Shown here one piece after another: positions 1 through 11,500 of a DNA stretch of 64,000 bases. Made by a program: the position numbers and the translations under genes. Position 1 is the stretch's first letter. Each line of letters opens with the position of its first letter. The DNA is taken from positions 36,585,447 to 36,649,446 of the forward strand of contig NC_063049.1 of NCBI RefSeq assembly GCF_018812025.1, in the 5' to 3' direction. The DNA comes from Megalobrama amblycephala (lineage: Eukaryota > Chordata > Actinopteri > Cypriniformes > Xenocyprididae). The notes under the pieces were generated by a model. The model had not been told where the DNA came from. It did no database searches and saw only the letters and a list, made by a program, of their open reading frames with translations.

Positions 1-105
1 GTCAGCAAGGTACAAGTACATGCTGCTGTCTCTTATTTTCTCAACCACAATACCAAAGGTGCATAAAAGAGTGGTTTAGGATTTGGTATCATGAAAATGT
101 ATGTC

Positions 106-173
106 CTAGACAGTTCGGAATAAGATATTTGAGTTCCTCGTCTTTATCCGTATTTGCTTTCTCCGGACGTGAT
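106..173 (-). CDS. tfpi: tfpi coding exon 7: basic C-terminal tail
   Basis: After acceptor TTTCTTTTTCAG (ending at 174) the open frame in phase 1 encodes 21 residues, beginning HVRRKQIRIKTRNSN, and stops at TAG (108-106). The run RRKQIRIKTR matches the position and charge of the basic tail of TFPI-alpha, which binds heparan sulfate and, in mammals, the factor V acidic region. The preceding intron is only 192 bases (365-174). The sequence identity with mammals is low, so the call rests on splicing, phase and basic composition. Bases 105-1 are the start of the 3' UTR; no AATAAA was seen before the window edge. Confidence 0.8.
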
Positions 174-640
174 CTGAAAAAGAAACATTGAACATAAAGA
201 GTCAACAATACACATACATTTTGCTTTACTTTCCTTGTGGTCCACCCTAATGGAAGCCACGTTTTTGTGTCTTTGAGCATGCATCATCATCATTATTGAC
301 ACTAAACTATGCAGTTATTATATTATTAAACCCTCCAAAATAAACACAGGCTGCAGGAAACACACCTTTCATGCACATTTTCATGCAGTGTCTCTTGTGG
401 ACAAAGTTGTTTTTGTTGCCTCCACAGCCACTGTAGCGAAACGCCTGGCATCTCCCAATCCTGGGGATGTACACGTATCTCCTCTCAGAGCCGTCACAAT
501 CGCCTCGATCAACTGGACTCATGCAGATTTCTGGGGGACTGAACTCTGAAATACAATAACAATGTATTGACTAGGGATGCACCGATACCATTTTTTAAGG
601 ACAGAGTACCGATACTTTTTTTTCCTGGTACTCGCCGATA

Positions 641-689
<49 letters not shown>

Positions 690-3488
690 CCGAGTTTTTT
701 TTTTTTTTGATGTTGCCGTTTTCCAAGCACAACACAGTGAGCCTAATGAATGTAGGACAGCTTCTTTATTATTACTTTAATGAAAAAAGTAATCATTTTT
801 ATGTACTTGTCACAAACTTGAAGAACAAAAATTTCACAGTGTCCAATAACCTTCAAAGGGCATAATTACCAATATATAGCCTATAATTGTTGTTATATAA
901 TTTTTTTTTTTACAAATTACAAACAATACAACAAATACTATAGAGATACAAATTAAATAAACTTGTTTTTCAGATACAGTAGGTTTATTTACCATGTATA
1001 CATTTATTTACTGTGAGAAATATAGGCTACGGTCCCTTTAACACCGAATCCATGGATACTGACACATATCCTGTTTTCACCCAAATGTTTACGTCCACTT
1101 AGTCTTAAGCCATAACCGACTGTATTTACGTGAGATACTCCACACAATGGACATTTTGACAACTATGTGTGCATTTGACCATTCAGGCGCGAGGAGAACT
1201 AATAGAACTGAGAAATGAGAACTGAGAACTGAGAACTGGGATCGCGCACAAGAAAGAGAGAGAGCGCGCGTGTGTGAGAGAGAGAGAGAGAGAGAGTGCT
1301 TCTGGTCTGTGTCATTCAGCGAGATTCCGCAATGCAGTTAATCATTAATTTTAAAGTATTTCCACACCCCTGAGGCTGACATTGTTTTTGCATGCTGCTG
1401 CTGCCGGTGTCTCTGTGCAATTCTGTCAGTTACATCACGTGAGGTATCGGTCTTTTTTACGAGTACAAGTACATGAGCTTGGTATCGGTATCGGTGCATC
1501 CCTAGTATTGACATTATCACGAGCAGATTAAAATAAACACCTATGCATGTTCCATTGAGACAAAACCCATATAATATGACATAATACAGTATTACATAAA
1601 CATATTAGAGGTGTCTCAAAAAGCTAAAATATAATTGACATTAAAGTGCCCCTATTATGATTTTTCAGATATTGCCTTTCATGAAGTGTGTAATATAAAT
1701 GTTTGTGAATGTAAAATGTCTTTACATTCAAAGATCAAAGTGCATGATACATGGAATTATTGTCTCCCAAAAGAAAGAACCGATTCTGGACTGCCTAAAA
1801 TGAGTCGTCAGTAATTCCAATCTTACTTCTTGCACAAACTTATATAGGTTTGTAACAAATTTGCATAAAACCAGCCTATGGTCTTCATTAGCTGTCCGTG
1901 AAAAATGCAGAGGAGGGAGCAAAACAAAACACCAGTCATGAATTAGAAGTCTAAAATGAGAATTTTTTTAAGAGAAATGTTGGAGGATTTCGATATAAGA
2001 GAAGAGGAGCTTGAGTTTGTTGCACAGCCCTATTTGTTTGAACAGCAAGAGGCGTCTACACAGTAAAATCCCCAGAGTTAAATCAACTCTGCTCAGAGTA
2101 CATATGGTCCCTCTCTAAATAGAGTTAAAGTAACACTTAAGCAGAGTTAAAGTTAATGAGATAATTAAGCAATTAATAAGGCTGTGACTGAAGTCAGTTG
2201 TAGTTCTTGTATTTCTCTTTTCTTCAGTGATTCTGAAGAATCACAGATTGTTAACAGCAGGTGTTCATCACTAATGCACAATCATCACTTAATTAATTGC
2301 TTAATTATATCATTAACTTTAACTCTGCTTTAGTGTTATTTTAACACTATTTAGAGAGGGACCATATGTACTTACATATGTGCAGAATTGATTTAACTCT
2401 GGAGATTTTGGTTACGCTACTCCTACATCACATCAGGGTTTACTCTTTTGGCGCAAGTCGACGTGCGTATGGCCGTCTGCCAGAAGCCAGTTATTTAAGT
2501 TTTTAAAGTTTTAAATATGGATATTTTCCTAACACAAACGCATCGCTTCGCTACAGAAGGCCTTTATTAACCCCCAGGAGCTGTGTGGTTATCTTTTATG
2601 ATGGATGGATGCACTTTTTGGACTTCAAAATCTCATCCTCTATTTACTGCCATTATAAACCTTGGGAGAACATTATTTAATATAACTCTGATTGTATTCA
2701 TCTGAAAGAAGATAGTCATATACACCTAGGATGGCTTGAGGGTGAGTAAATCATGGGGTAATTTTCACTTTTGGGTAAATTAACCCTTTAAGGTCACAGT
2801 AAACAGTTAATCTTGACTTGACTTGATATAAATTATCCACTAGATGGCAGTAAAATCTAAGCATCATCCTTCAATGGCACCACAGAGAATTTGGACATCT
2901 AAGTCACCCTTTTAACCCATAATCAATTACTGTAATTAATTAGCAGTTACTTTGAACCCATAATGTCAATTACAAATAATAAAATAGTAAAACAGACCAC
3001 TGACAGGATGGTTAATCTTAAACATGGTAATTCACTTATTATACTTCATTAACCACAGGCAAATATGGAGTAATATGAATAGCTCCCATTGACACATTGT
3101 AACCATGTAAATACATCGAATTGTGTTTAATAGTTTGTTCCAATTCACCTTTATGAGCCCACATGCAAGAAGAAAATAAAGTTGAACACAAAACATACTT
3201 GCAATTACAGACACTGAAATTCAGTTTATACATTTCAAAACTGAGGGTTAATATTATAAAAAAATCACATATTTGACTGTGAATTTTGTGTCTCAGTGTG
3301 TGCTATCTCTGTGCCAGACCGGGATGTCATGAGCCCTGGGGCTGTGGTGCAGAGAGCAGCTCTTAACTGTCAAAATAAGCAGAAGGAGGCAGAAAAAATG
3401 GCTGCTATGCTGCCCTCTGGACTCAGACAAACAGACTGTCTGACATGAAAGCACAGCTGTCTTGAACCCTCTGCCTTCACATCCACAG

Positions 3489-3532
<44 letters not shown>

Positions 3533-6500
3533 TACATGTGTGCGAGATGTGTGACTCTCACCTGGTTCCTGTGCATCTGGTTTGGGCACTCTTTGCAGTG
3601 GCAAATGTGATGCATGCAAAGGAGCATCATCTAAAAATAACCAAACACTTAGTGAATCACAAAAAAGATTCATATAAAAGGTATTAATGATATTTTTATG
3701 AAAAAGTTTTTTGTTTGATCCCTAGAAGGTGACAGTATAAAGTATAACAGTCCAACAATAATCAAAAACAAACAAAAGATGGCTTAGTGCACCTTTAAAT
3801 ACAGATCATTGTAATATCCAGTACAAATAAAAAGGTTTTCTGACATTATCAACAAGCAGGTTGTGTTTCATCTCACCATGTTTAGGGGGAGGTTCTGTCC
3901 TGGGTTTTGGTTCCTCCTCCACTGGTTTTAATGGAGAATTCTTTTCCATGTGGTTTGAGCCAGCTAAAAGGAGGAAACAAAGTGAAAACATCATATTTGT
4001 TGTCCGTTTGTTACAGTTTTTTTTTTTTTTTTTTTAGGTAGCACTAACATGCATCATTAATATGTTTCCTATCTGTCTGTTTATCCAGGTTTAGTGCTTC
4101 TATATTTAAACATATATTTAAACATACGCTTATTAACAACTAACTTAAGTCGAGAAGGTACAAACATTATTTGCACACTTCTATTAGAACTTAAAGGGTT
4201 AGTTCACCCAAAAATGAAATTTCTGTCATTAATTACTCACCCTCATGTCGTCCCACATCCGTAAGACCTTTGTTCATTTTTGGAACACAAAGTAAGATAT
4301 TTTTGATGAAATCAGAGAGGTATATGACTCGTCCATAGACAGCAATTTAACCACCACTTTCAAGGTCCAGAAAGCCACTAAAGACATTGTTAAAACAGTC
4401 GATGTGACTACAGTGGTTCAAGCGATGAAGCGACGAGAATACTTTTTGTGTGCAAAAACAAAACAAAAATAATGACTTTATTCAACAATATCTACACCAG
4501 AAAGCGGGCTCAGAATTGGCAGAGGCTGTTCACGTGAGCAGCATGACGCATTTGCAGGAGCTGGCCAATAATGAGTCAGCATTCTGACGTAAAATCTGAA
4601 AGCACTCAATGTAAACAACAGCTTATGAGAATGACACAGAAGACAAGATATTGTTGAGTAAAGTTATTTTTGTTTTGTTTTTGTGCACAAAAAGTATTCT
4701 CGTCGCTTCATAACATTAAAGGATTAGTTCACTTTCAAATTAAATTTTCCTGATAATTTACTCACCCCCATGTCATCCAAGATGTTCATGTCTTTCTTTC
4801 TTCAGTCGAAACGAAATTAAGGTTTTTGATGAAAACATTCAAGGATTTTCCTCTATATATTGGACTTCAATGGAGCCCAAACAGTTGAAGGTTAAAATTA
4901 GTTTCATTGCAGCTTCAAAATATTCTACACAATCCCAGATGAGGAATAAGGGTCTTATCTAGAGAAACCATCGCTCATTTTCTAAAAAAAAACAAAAAAC
5001 AAAAAAACTTATATACTTTTTAACGATAAATGCTCATCTTGAACTAGCTCTCTTCTTCTCTATTAGAATTCCAGCAGTGTAGACACTGCTAAGTGTATTA
5101 CTGCCCTCCACAGGTCAAAGATTGAACTAATTGTTATATACTTGCACTAGCATATGGTATATGACAATTTAGTTCAAACTTTGACCTGTGGAGGGAAGTA
5201 ATACACTTAGCAGTGTCTACACTGCTGAAATTCTAATAGAGAAGAAGAGAGCTAGTTCAAGATGAGCATTTATGGTTAAAACTTATAAAAATTTAATTTT
5301 GTTTTAGAAAATGAGCAATGGTTTCTCTAGACAAGACCCTTATTTCTCGTCTGGGATCTCTGTAAACTGTAATTTTGACCTTCAACCGTTTGGACTCCAT
5401 TGAAGTCCACTATCTGGAGAAAAATCCTGCAATGTTTTCATTTCTTTTCGACTGAAGAAAGAAAGACATGAACATCTTGGATGACATGGGGGTGAGTAAA
5501 TTATCAGGATATTTTCATTTGAAAGTGAACTCATCCTTTATGGTTGAACGACAGTCACGTCGACTGTTTTAACAATTTCTTTAGTACCTTTTTGGACCTT
5601 GAAGGTGTTGATTATATTGCTGTCTATGGAGGAGTCATATACCTCTCGGATTTCATCAAAAATATCTCAATTTGTGTTCAGAAGATGAACAAAGGTCTTA
5701 TGGGTGTAGAACAACATGAGAGTGAGTAATTAATGACAGAATTTTCATTTTTGGGTGAACTAACCCTTTAAATTCTATGATCTCTCTGTAAACAGCCTTT
5801 CATTCTCTTCACTTGACTCTTCATTTTCAATTTTGTTCAGTGTTTTTCAACATGAGGAAAGTAGTGAAGCATTTTGTATTTTGTTTCATTTTAGTGGCTC
5901 TTTTAGGAAATTTAGGACACCTAGAAATTAAAGGTGCAGTAAGCAATTTCTGAGAAGCGCTGTTGAAAGTGGGCACCACAACACACTCGTAGCCAATCAG
6001 CAGTAGGGGGCGTGTCCACTCATGAGAGAGAGAGAAAAGAGAGACGGCTGAGAGACATTACAAAAGAGTCAAGGTCAGAGGAATATCACTGGAAAAAGAA
6101 GGATTATGATCAGGCAAGAGCTTTAGGACCCACGCTAATATTAGAAAAGCTTTCCAGTGCTGGAGAGACCTAAGTGTTAAGGCCTGAAAACGGACACCGA
6201 AGTTGCATTGTTTCTGCTTCATATGTGAGTAACATTGGTTTTGCTATGTTTCACAGAACCAAGATATGCTGCTATTGTAATTTTAGCTAAAACAGTGTTC
6301 GAGTGCTGCTGATAACTCTTGCTTGTATATCTTGACTTGTGTACTGTATGTTCATTTTTTGTTCTTCCTTGTCATTCCTTCAGCATCTTTGCTTTATTTT
6401 TCGCAAAGCATTATTTAGCTTCCTTTCAGCTATTATAAAGAGACATCCACTCTTGCGTTGCATGTTCGTGCATTTGGGGGCGGAGCAAAAATGAAGGTTT

Positions 6501-8453
6501 GGGTTGATTTCAAATATTAGTGTTTCTCAGAAATCGCTTACTGCTCCTTTAAATAGGGTATTCATGGTATGTGGAACAGTCAACTAAACAAAAATCCAAT
6601 TGTAGTAAACAAAGAAACATTTATTGTGTCTACCCTGGGGTTACCTTATAGTTTTATTAATGGGTTTTTTGTTTGTCAATTTTTTTTTTTTTTCACCTTC
6701 TCTGACCATAAACAAGCTGCTGCCCCTTTAAGACATCTGTGAAAACACACTGTTCACATGTGAAATAAGATACAGTGCAGTGCTGCTCTAACAAACAAAC
6801 TGTCTGTTTGCTGTCTGGTCCAATATATTGTAACAGCCCTATCTTTCAAGGACAATTTTATTCCTAAAGATATCATTTTCTACATTTACAGTTCTGCACT
6901 GATTTTGATGGTTAAAATTATTGCTAAAAATAGAATGCAACCAGCTGAATTTATGTCTAAATTAAAAGTGCTAACTGTACTATGGAATGAAGGTTATAGA
7001 GCTCAGAATACTAAAGGGCTGTAACCTTTGTCATGCAGATGACTTTAATTACAGAGCTTGTACAAAAACAATATGTTATTATTGAAAATTGCAGAGAAGA
7101 GAAATGTATTGTTGCTGGTACATACATAGACATCTCTCATTGCAATCTTTTATGGTCTTGAAGTTGTTGGCATTCCCAAAGCAGCCGCCATAAAAGAATC
7201 GTTTGCATTCCTTGCTCTTGAAATCAAAAAAATAGCGAGGCACCAGTCCTCGACATGGCCCCGGCTCATCCTCCAGATGACATGGACTCTTATCCTCTAA
7301 AAAAAAAAAAAACAACAACAGCAAAAAGATGGGTCAGACCATAAATCATGTGTTCCTATATTTAAAGCTACATTTTCAGTCTTAGGCAGTGTTACAAGTG
7401 TTTTGTTTTGTTTTGTTTTGTTTTTGGAATACCATATTTAAAATATCTATGATTATAAGAAAAATAGCAGTCTCTGTGCTTGATAAACATGAGTTGTAAT
7501 AATTACACCTTCTGGCTGGAAAAAGCCATTAGATTTATTTTTGCAAGTAACAGAAATTGTAAACATTTCATTATATTATAAAAGCTACACAGTAAGCTAT
7601 TTTTCGAGGTCTCTTCTTTGAAATTAATATTTGTCCCTGTTTGCTACCTTTAATTTGACAGCTCTGGATAGCTACTTACAGCACTTTTAAGATAATTAAA
7701 AGTTTGAGAAACTGCCTTCACTAAAGAAAAAAAAAGGCATTGATTTGTCCATTGTTTTTGTGCAAGATTGATTTTACAATGAGAACACGGGAAATATTTG
7801 CACAACAGATAAACTATGGCATATTAATAAAGATATTGAGCGTTTCATGATTAATCTAAACAAATATAGGAATCGAACATTAAAGCAATGGCTTTCAGCA
7901 GAACCAGTTGCCTTAACACATCCGCTGGCCATAAGCCACAGACAGGCTGGAGTGATTGATATGTTTTAGCTCAATCTATAGCAAATACCCTGTTGATAAA
8001 TTCATGGCTGGATTCCAAAGTTCCACAGATTAAAAAAATCACTTAATTTCCAGCCACGTTTTTGCCCTGTAATGCAGAATTTATTTATGGCTGCTGCTAA
8101 TTAAAATATTTCACTTAAGTGGCAATTCATCATGGAGAAAGGCAGCTTTAATCCAATCAGCTAGGAGAAATCATCAGGGTATTTTGATTTTCTCTCTTCT
8201 TTCGGATAAATCGCATTTAGAGGGAATGGTGAGTTGCACAAACCTAATCATAAACATCACATTGTGACTAAACAGATTGAAGCAGGTTGCTGCTTTTAAA
8301 TATAATTCAATGTTAATTGCAGTGTCACTTAGGCTACTGCATGAAAGTGGTTCAAATGTGATTAGAATCAGGGCAAAATCTCTACTAAGCAGAAAATAGA
8401 AAAGATGAAATTCTAAAAAATGTTTTTGTCCATACAATGAGTCAAAAACAAAA

Positions 8454-8505
<52 letters not shown>

Positions 8506-11500
8506 AGGCCTAAACTTTTTACCACACCTGCCAATGGCCAGTGACTTGAGAAAATTTACCGGTCCAAAATATTTTTACTAGCCATTTTGCAAAAACAGGC
8601 AGTTATGACACCAACATTTTAGATACCAGAGAAAATTCACAAATTTTCAGGTACAGAAATGTAAAAAAGTAATCAAATGTAAAACAATCACTGCATAGTC
8701 TTCACTGTATAAATTAAACGTAGATTAATTCTTATTAACATTTAAAATAGTAATTCAGACAAGCAGTGAGTGATTGTTCCCTTGTCTATTAAAACATGTA
8801 ATATATTAAAGCGTCTTTGGCGTTCCCATGGTTTCTACAAAATAAAGGTTAACGCGGTTAACCCTCACACGTCCCGGGTCCTCACAATTTACAAATAGTT
8901 GGAAACATTTGGGATATTGTAAGTACTCAACTGAACAAAATATATAACATTGGCCTAGTGGTTTTTGGATATTTTACTGCAAAAATTTTACATATTGCAG
9001 CTTTAAGACATAACCGACTATATTTGCTAGATAACTTTGTGTGAATATGTCCTTTCAAGCGCAATAAGATGTTAAAGATAGCTCAATTCAGTATTCACAC
9101 ACTATCTGAGACACTGCTTTCTGAGCGTGCGCTTTGGATGTTTGTGCACAGAAAACTTTCCACAGCTTGTGAGAAATGAATTGAGTTCCCTTTCGTGACA
9201 ATGCAGCACTGTTCCAAGCAACGTTCACATTTCTTCACATCCATGTTCTCATGACATTGCATTGTTAGAATTCATAAAGGTTACCGGCCAACTGGCGATT
9301 GACACCGTTTCATATACTCACTAACAATGTTTTTTAATCGCATTAATTTTAGGCCTTGTATATCCTTACTGTGTTTACTGTATATATTTGTGTGTGTGTG
9401 TGTGTGCTGCAGAAGAAATAAAGTCTTACATGTTTGAAACAGGCCCGTTCACACCAAGAATGATAGCTATAAAGATAACGATATAGTTCTAAAAATCGTT
9501 CTAAATATAAAAGAACAGCACTGTCCACAGCTATAACTAAAACGATATAGAGAAACTATATCATTGGCATCACTTTCAGAAAAATTTTTCCAGCTGTTGA
9601 ACGATAAAACATGGACGGCCAATCAGAATCCATTCTAATTTAAGGGCTCGCACATTTAAAATGGCAGACGACATTGCAGAGAAGTTAATCACCGAGGTCA
9701 AGAAAAAACCACCACTGTTTGACAAGTCAACCCCATTTTCAACGATTCTTTAAAGGAAATGGATATGGAAAACAATCGGTCATACCCTCGGAATGGTGAG
9801 AAGTATTAACGATGAGATCACTATGCCAGACTAGCAAACAGTGTAACACTGTCTTGCTTCCTGTGATGTTGCAGTGAAAAAGAATACGTTAAATATGTTG
9901 TATTTAGTCCACTCTATTGACTTCGTCAGCTAAATTCACTGTTAAATTAGATTGATTACACTAGATATTCACTTGAAACATAGCATGCTGTGGACATCTG
10001 GTTAAAGCAGTGTAAATGCAACAAGAACAGCAAAAACATGTTGTACACACTTTGAAACTGCAGCGTGCGAACTTAAGAACTTATCGTTCTTGGTGTGAAC
10101 GGGCCTTAAGAACGAGTCGATAATGTAAATAATGACAGAAAATTAATTTTTAGGTAAAGAATCCCTTTAAGATACTGTTGTCAGATTTTATTTGCATGAC
10201 TACTATGTTGCCAAGATGGGCAAAAGGTGGATTATCCCAGTCATTTGAATACCGCAAGTTTCTGTAGATAAAACTTGCGAGCTAAATAACAAGTAACATA
10301 CATCAAGTGACCTACATATACACCTTATTCAATTTGCACACTGTGTTGTACATGATGAAGTGGCAGAATTCATCAGTCAGCAGCTAAACTCACTGCATTA
10401 GATACTGTGTTCTGATATAGTCTACGTCCCAGACAGTCGTCCTGACCGAGAGCGGTGGAGGAATGCTAATTAAGCTTAGCAAATGACCACTCACATACAG
10501 CATTGATCAAAAGTTCACATTCACAAGGACACTTAATAAACTGAATGAAATTAACTGAATACTAATGCTACAAATGGATTATGCAATTTGAAATAGTCAT
10601 AGTCAATATTCTTATACTTCCAGAACAGAGAAGTGCAGATGGCATGCATCTAAAACACTTACCAAATGAATAATTCAAAACTGCTGTTCTCCTGAACAGC
10701 CTCTTGGGTGCTATTTAGGAAAGGAGATTGTATTGATGCCTGGCTAGTGTCTCTCGCTGTGCTTGTCATTTACTGACAAGGACAGGCTTATGTGTAATAT
10801 GTTTAACTGAGTGCCCATTAACAAAGATGGCAGCAAGACAGGTAATTTCAAGTAGGTGCTGCACCAGCTGAGCAACTACCATTGAGATGAATGGAAAAGC
10901 TATGGAGAGCTCTTTCAAGACATAATAGACATCCTTGGCTCAAACAAACAGATTGCAATTCCGTTTATAGCCACTAGAGGCACAAAAATGACACACATCG
11001 CCTTTAATATTTCAAAAGAAATGTGTAATGATACCGAATCAGTCTCCAAAGAAAAACATTTAGAAAATTATGCTTCTCTCCCCATATGTCTCTTTCTATG
11101 TCTCATACTTTACCTACCAATACAAAAACAAACAAGTGCACTGATAATTTGATTCACTAGATGGAGACATTCATCACTGCTTTCTCACAGTGGTTTATTA
11201 TTTGATGTTGGTTCCATATCCTCAGTGATTCCCTTTGAATCTGAATTTTAAAAAGTGAGAAGAGCTTAAATTCAAGCAGTGTAGACTCATTTAATTGTTG
11301 CCTTTTTATTTAGAAGATGCTTTCATCCAAAGCGACTTACAAATTTGGAGCATCGCAAGCAAGAGCCAAAGTACCGCAATGCAGTTACAATGCAGAAAAG
11401 CAGACAAAAGTGAAAGGAAGAGATTTTTTATTTTTTTTTTAATAAGAAGTGTATTCGCTTAAGGTTATGCTCCATGATACAACATAGAGTCTTAAAAATG

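Noticed and set aside
89..280. A 63-codon frame overlapping the tfpi tail exon
   Set aside because: The true tail is in a different frame, fixed by the acceptor at 174 and phase 1 joining to Kunitz 3.
3293..3673. A 126-codon minus-strand open frame with a His-Thr repeat
   Set aside because: The HTHTHT run is translation of the (CA)n microsatellite. Only the 69 bases at 3562-3630 form a splice-supported tfpi exon.
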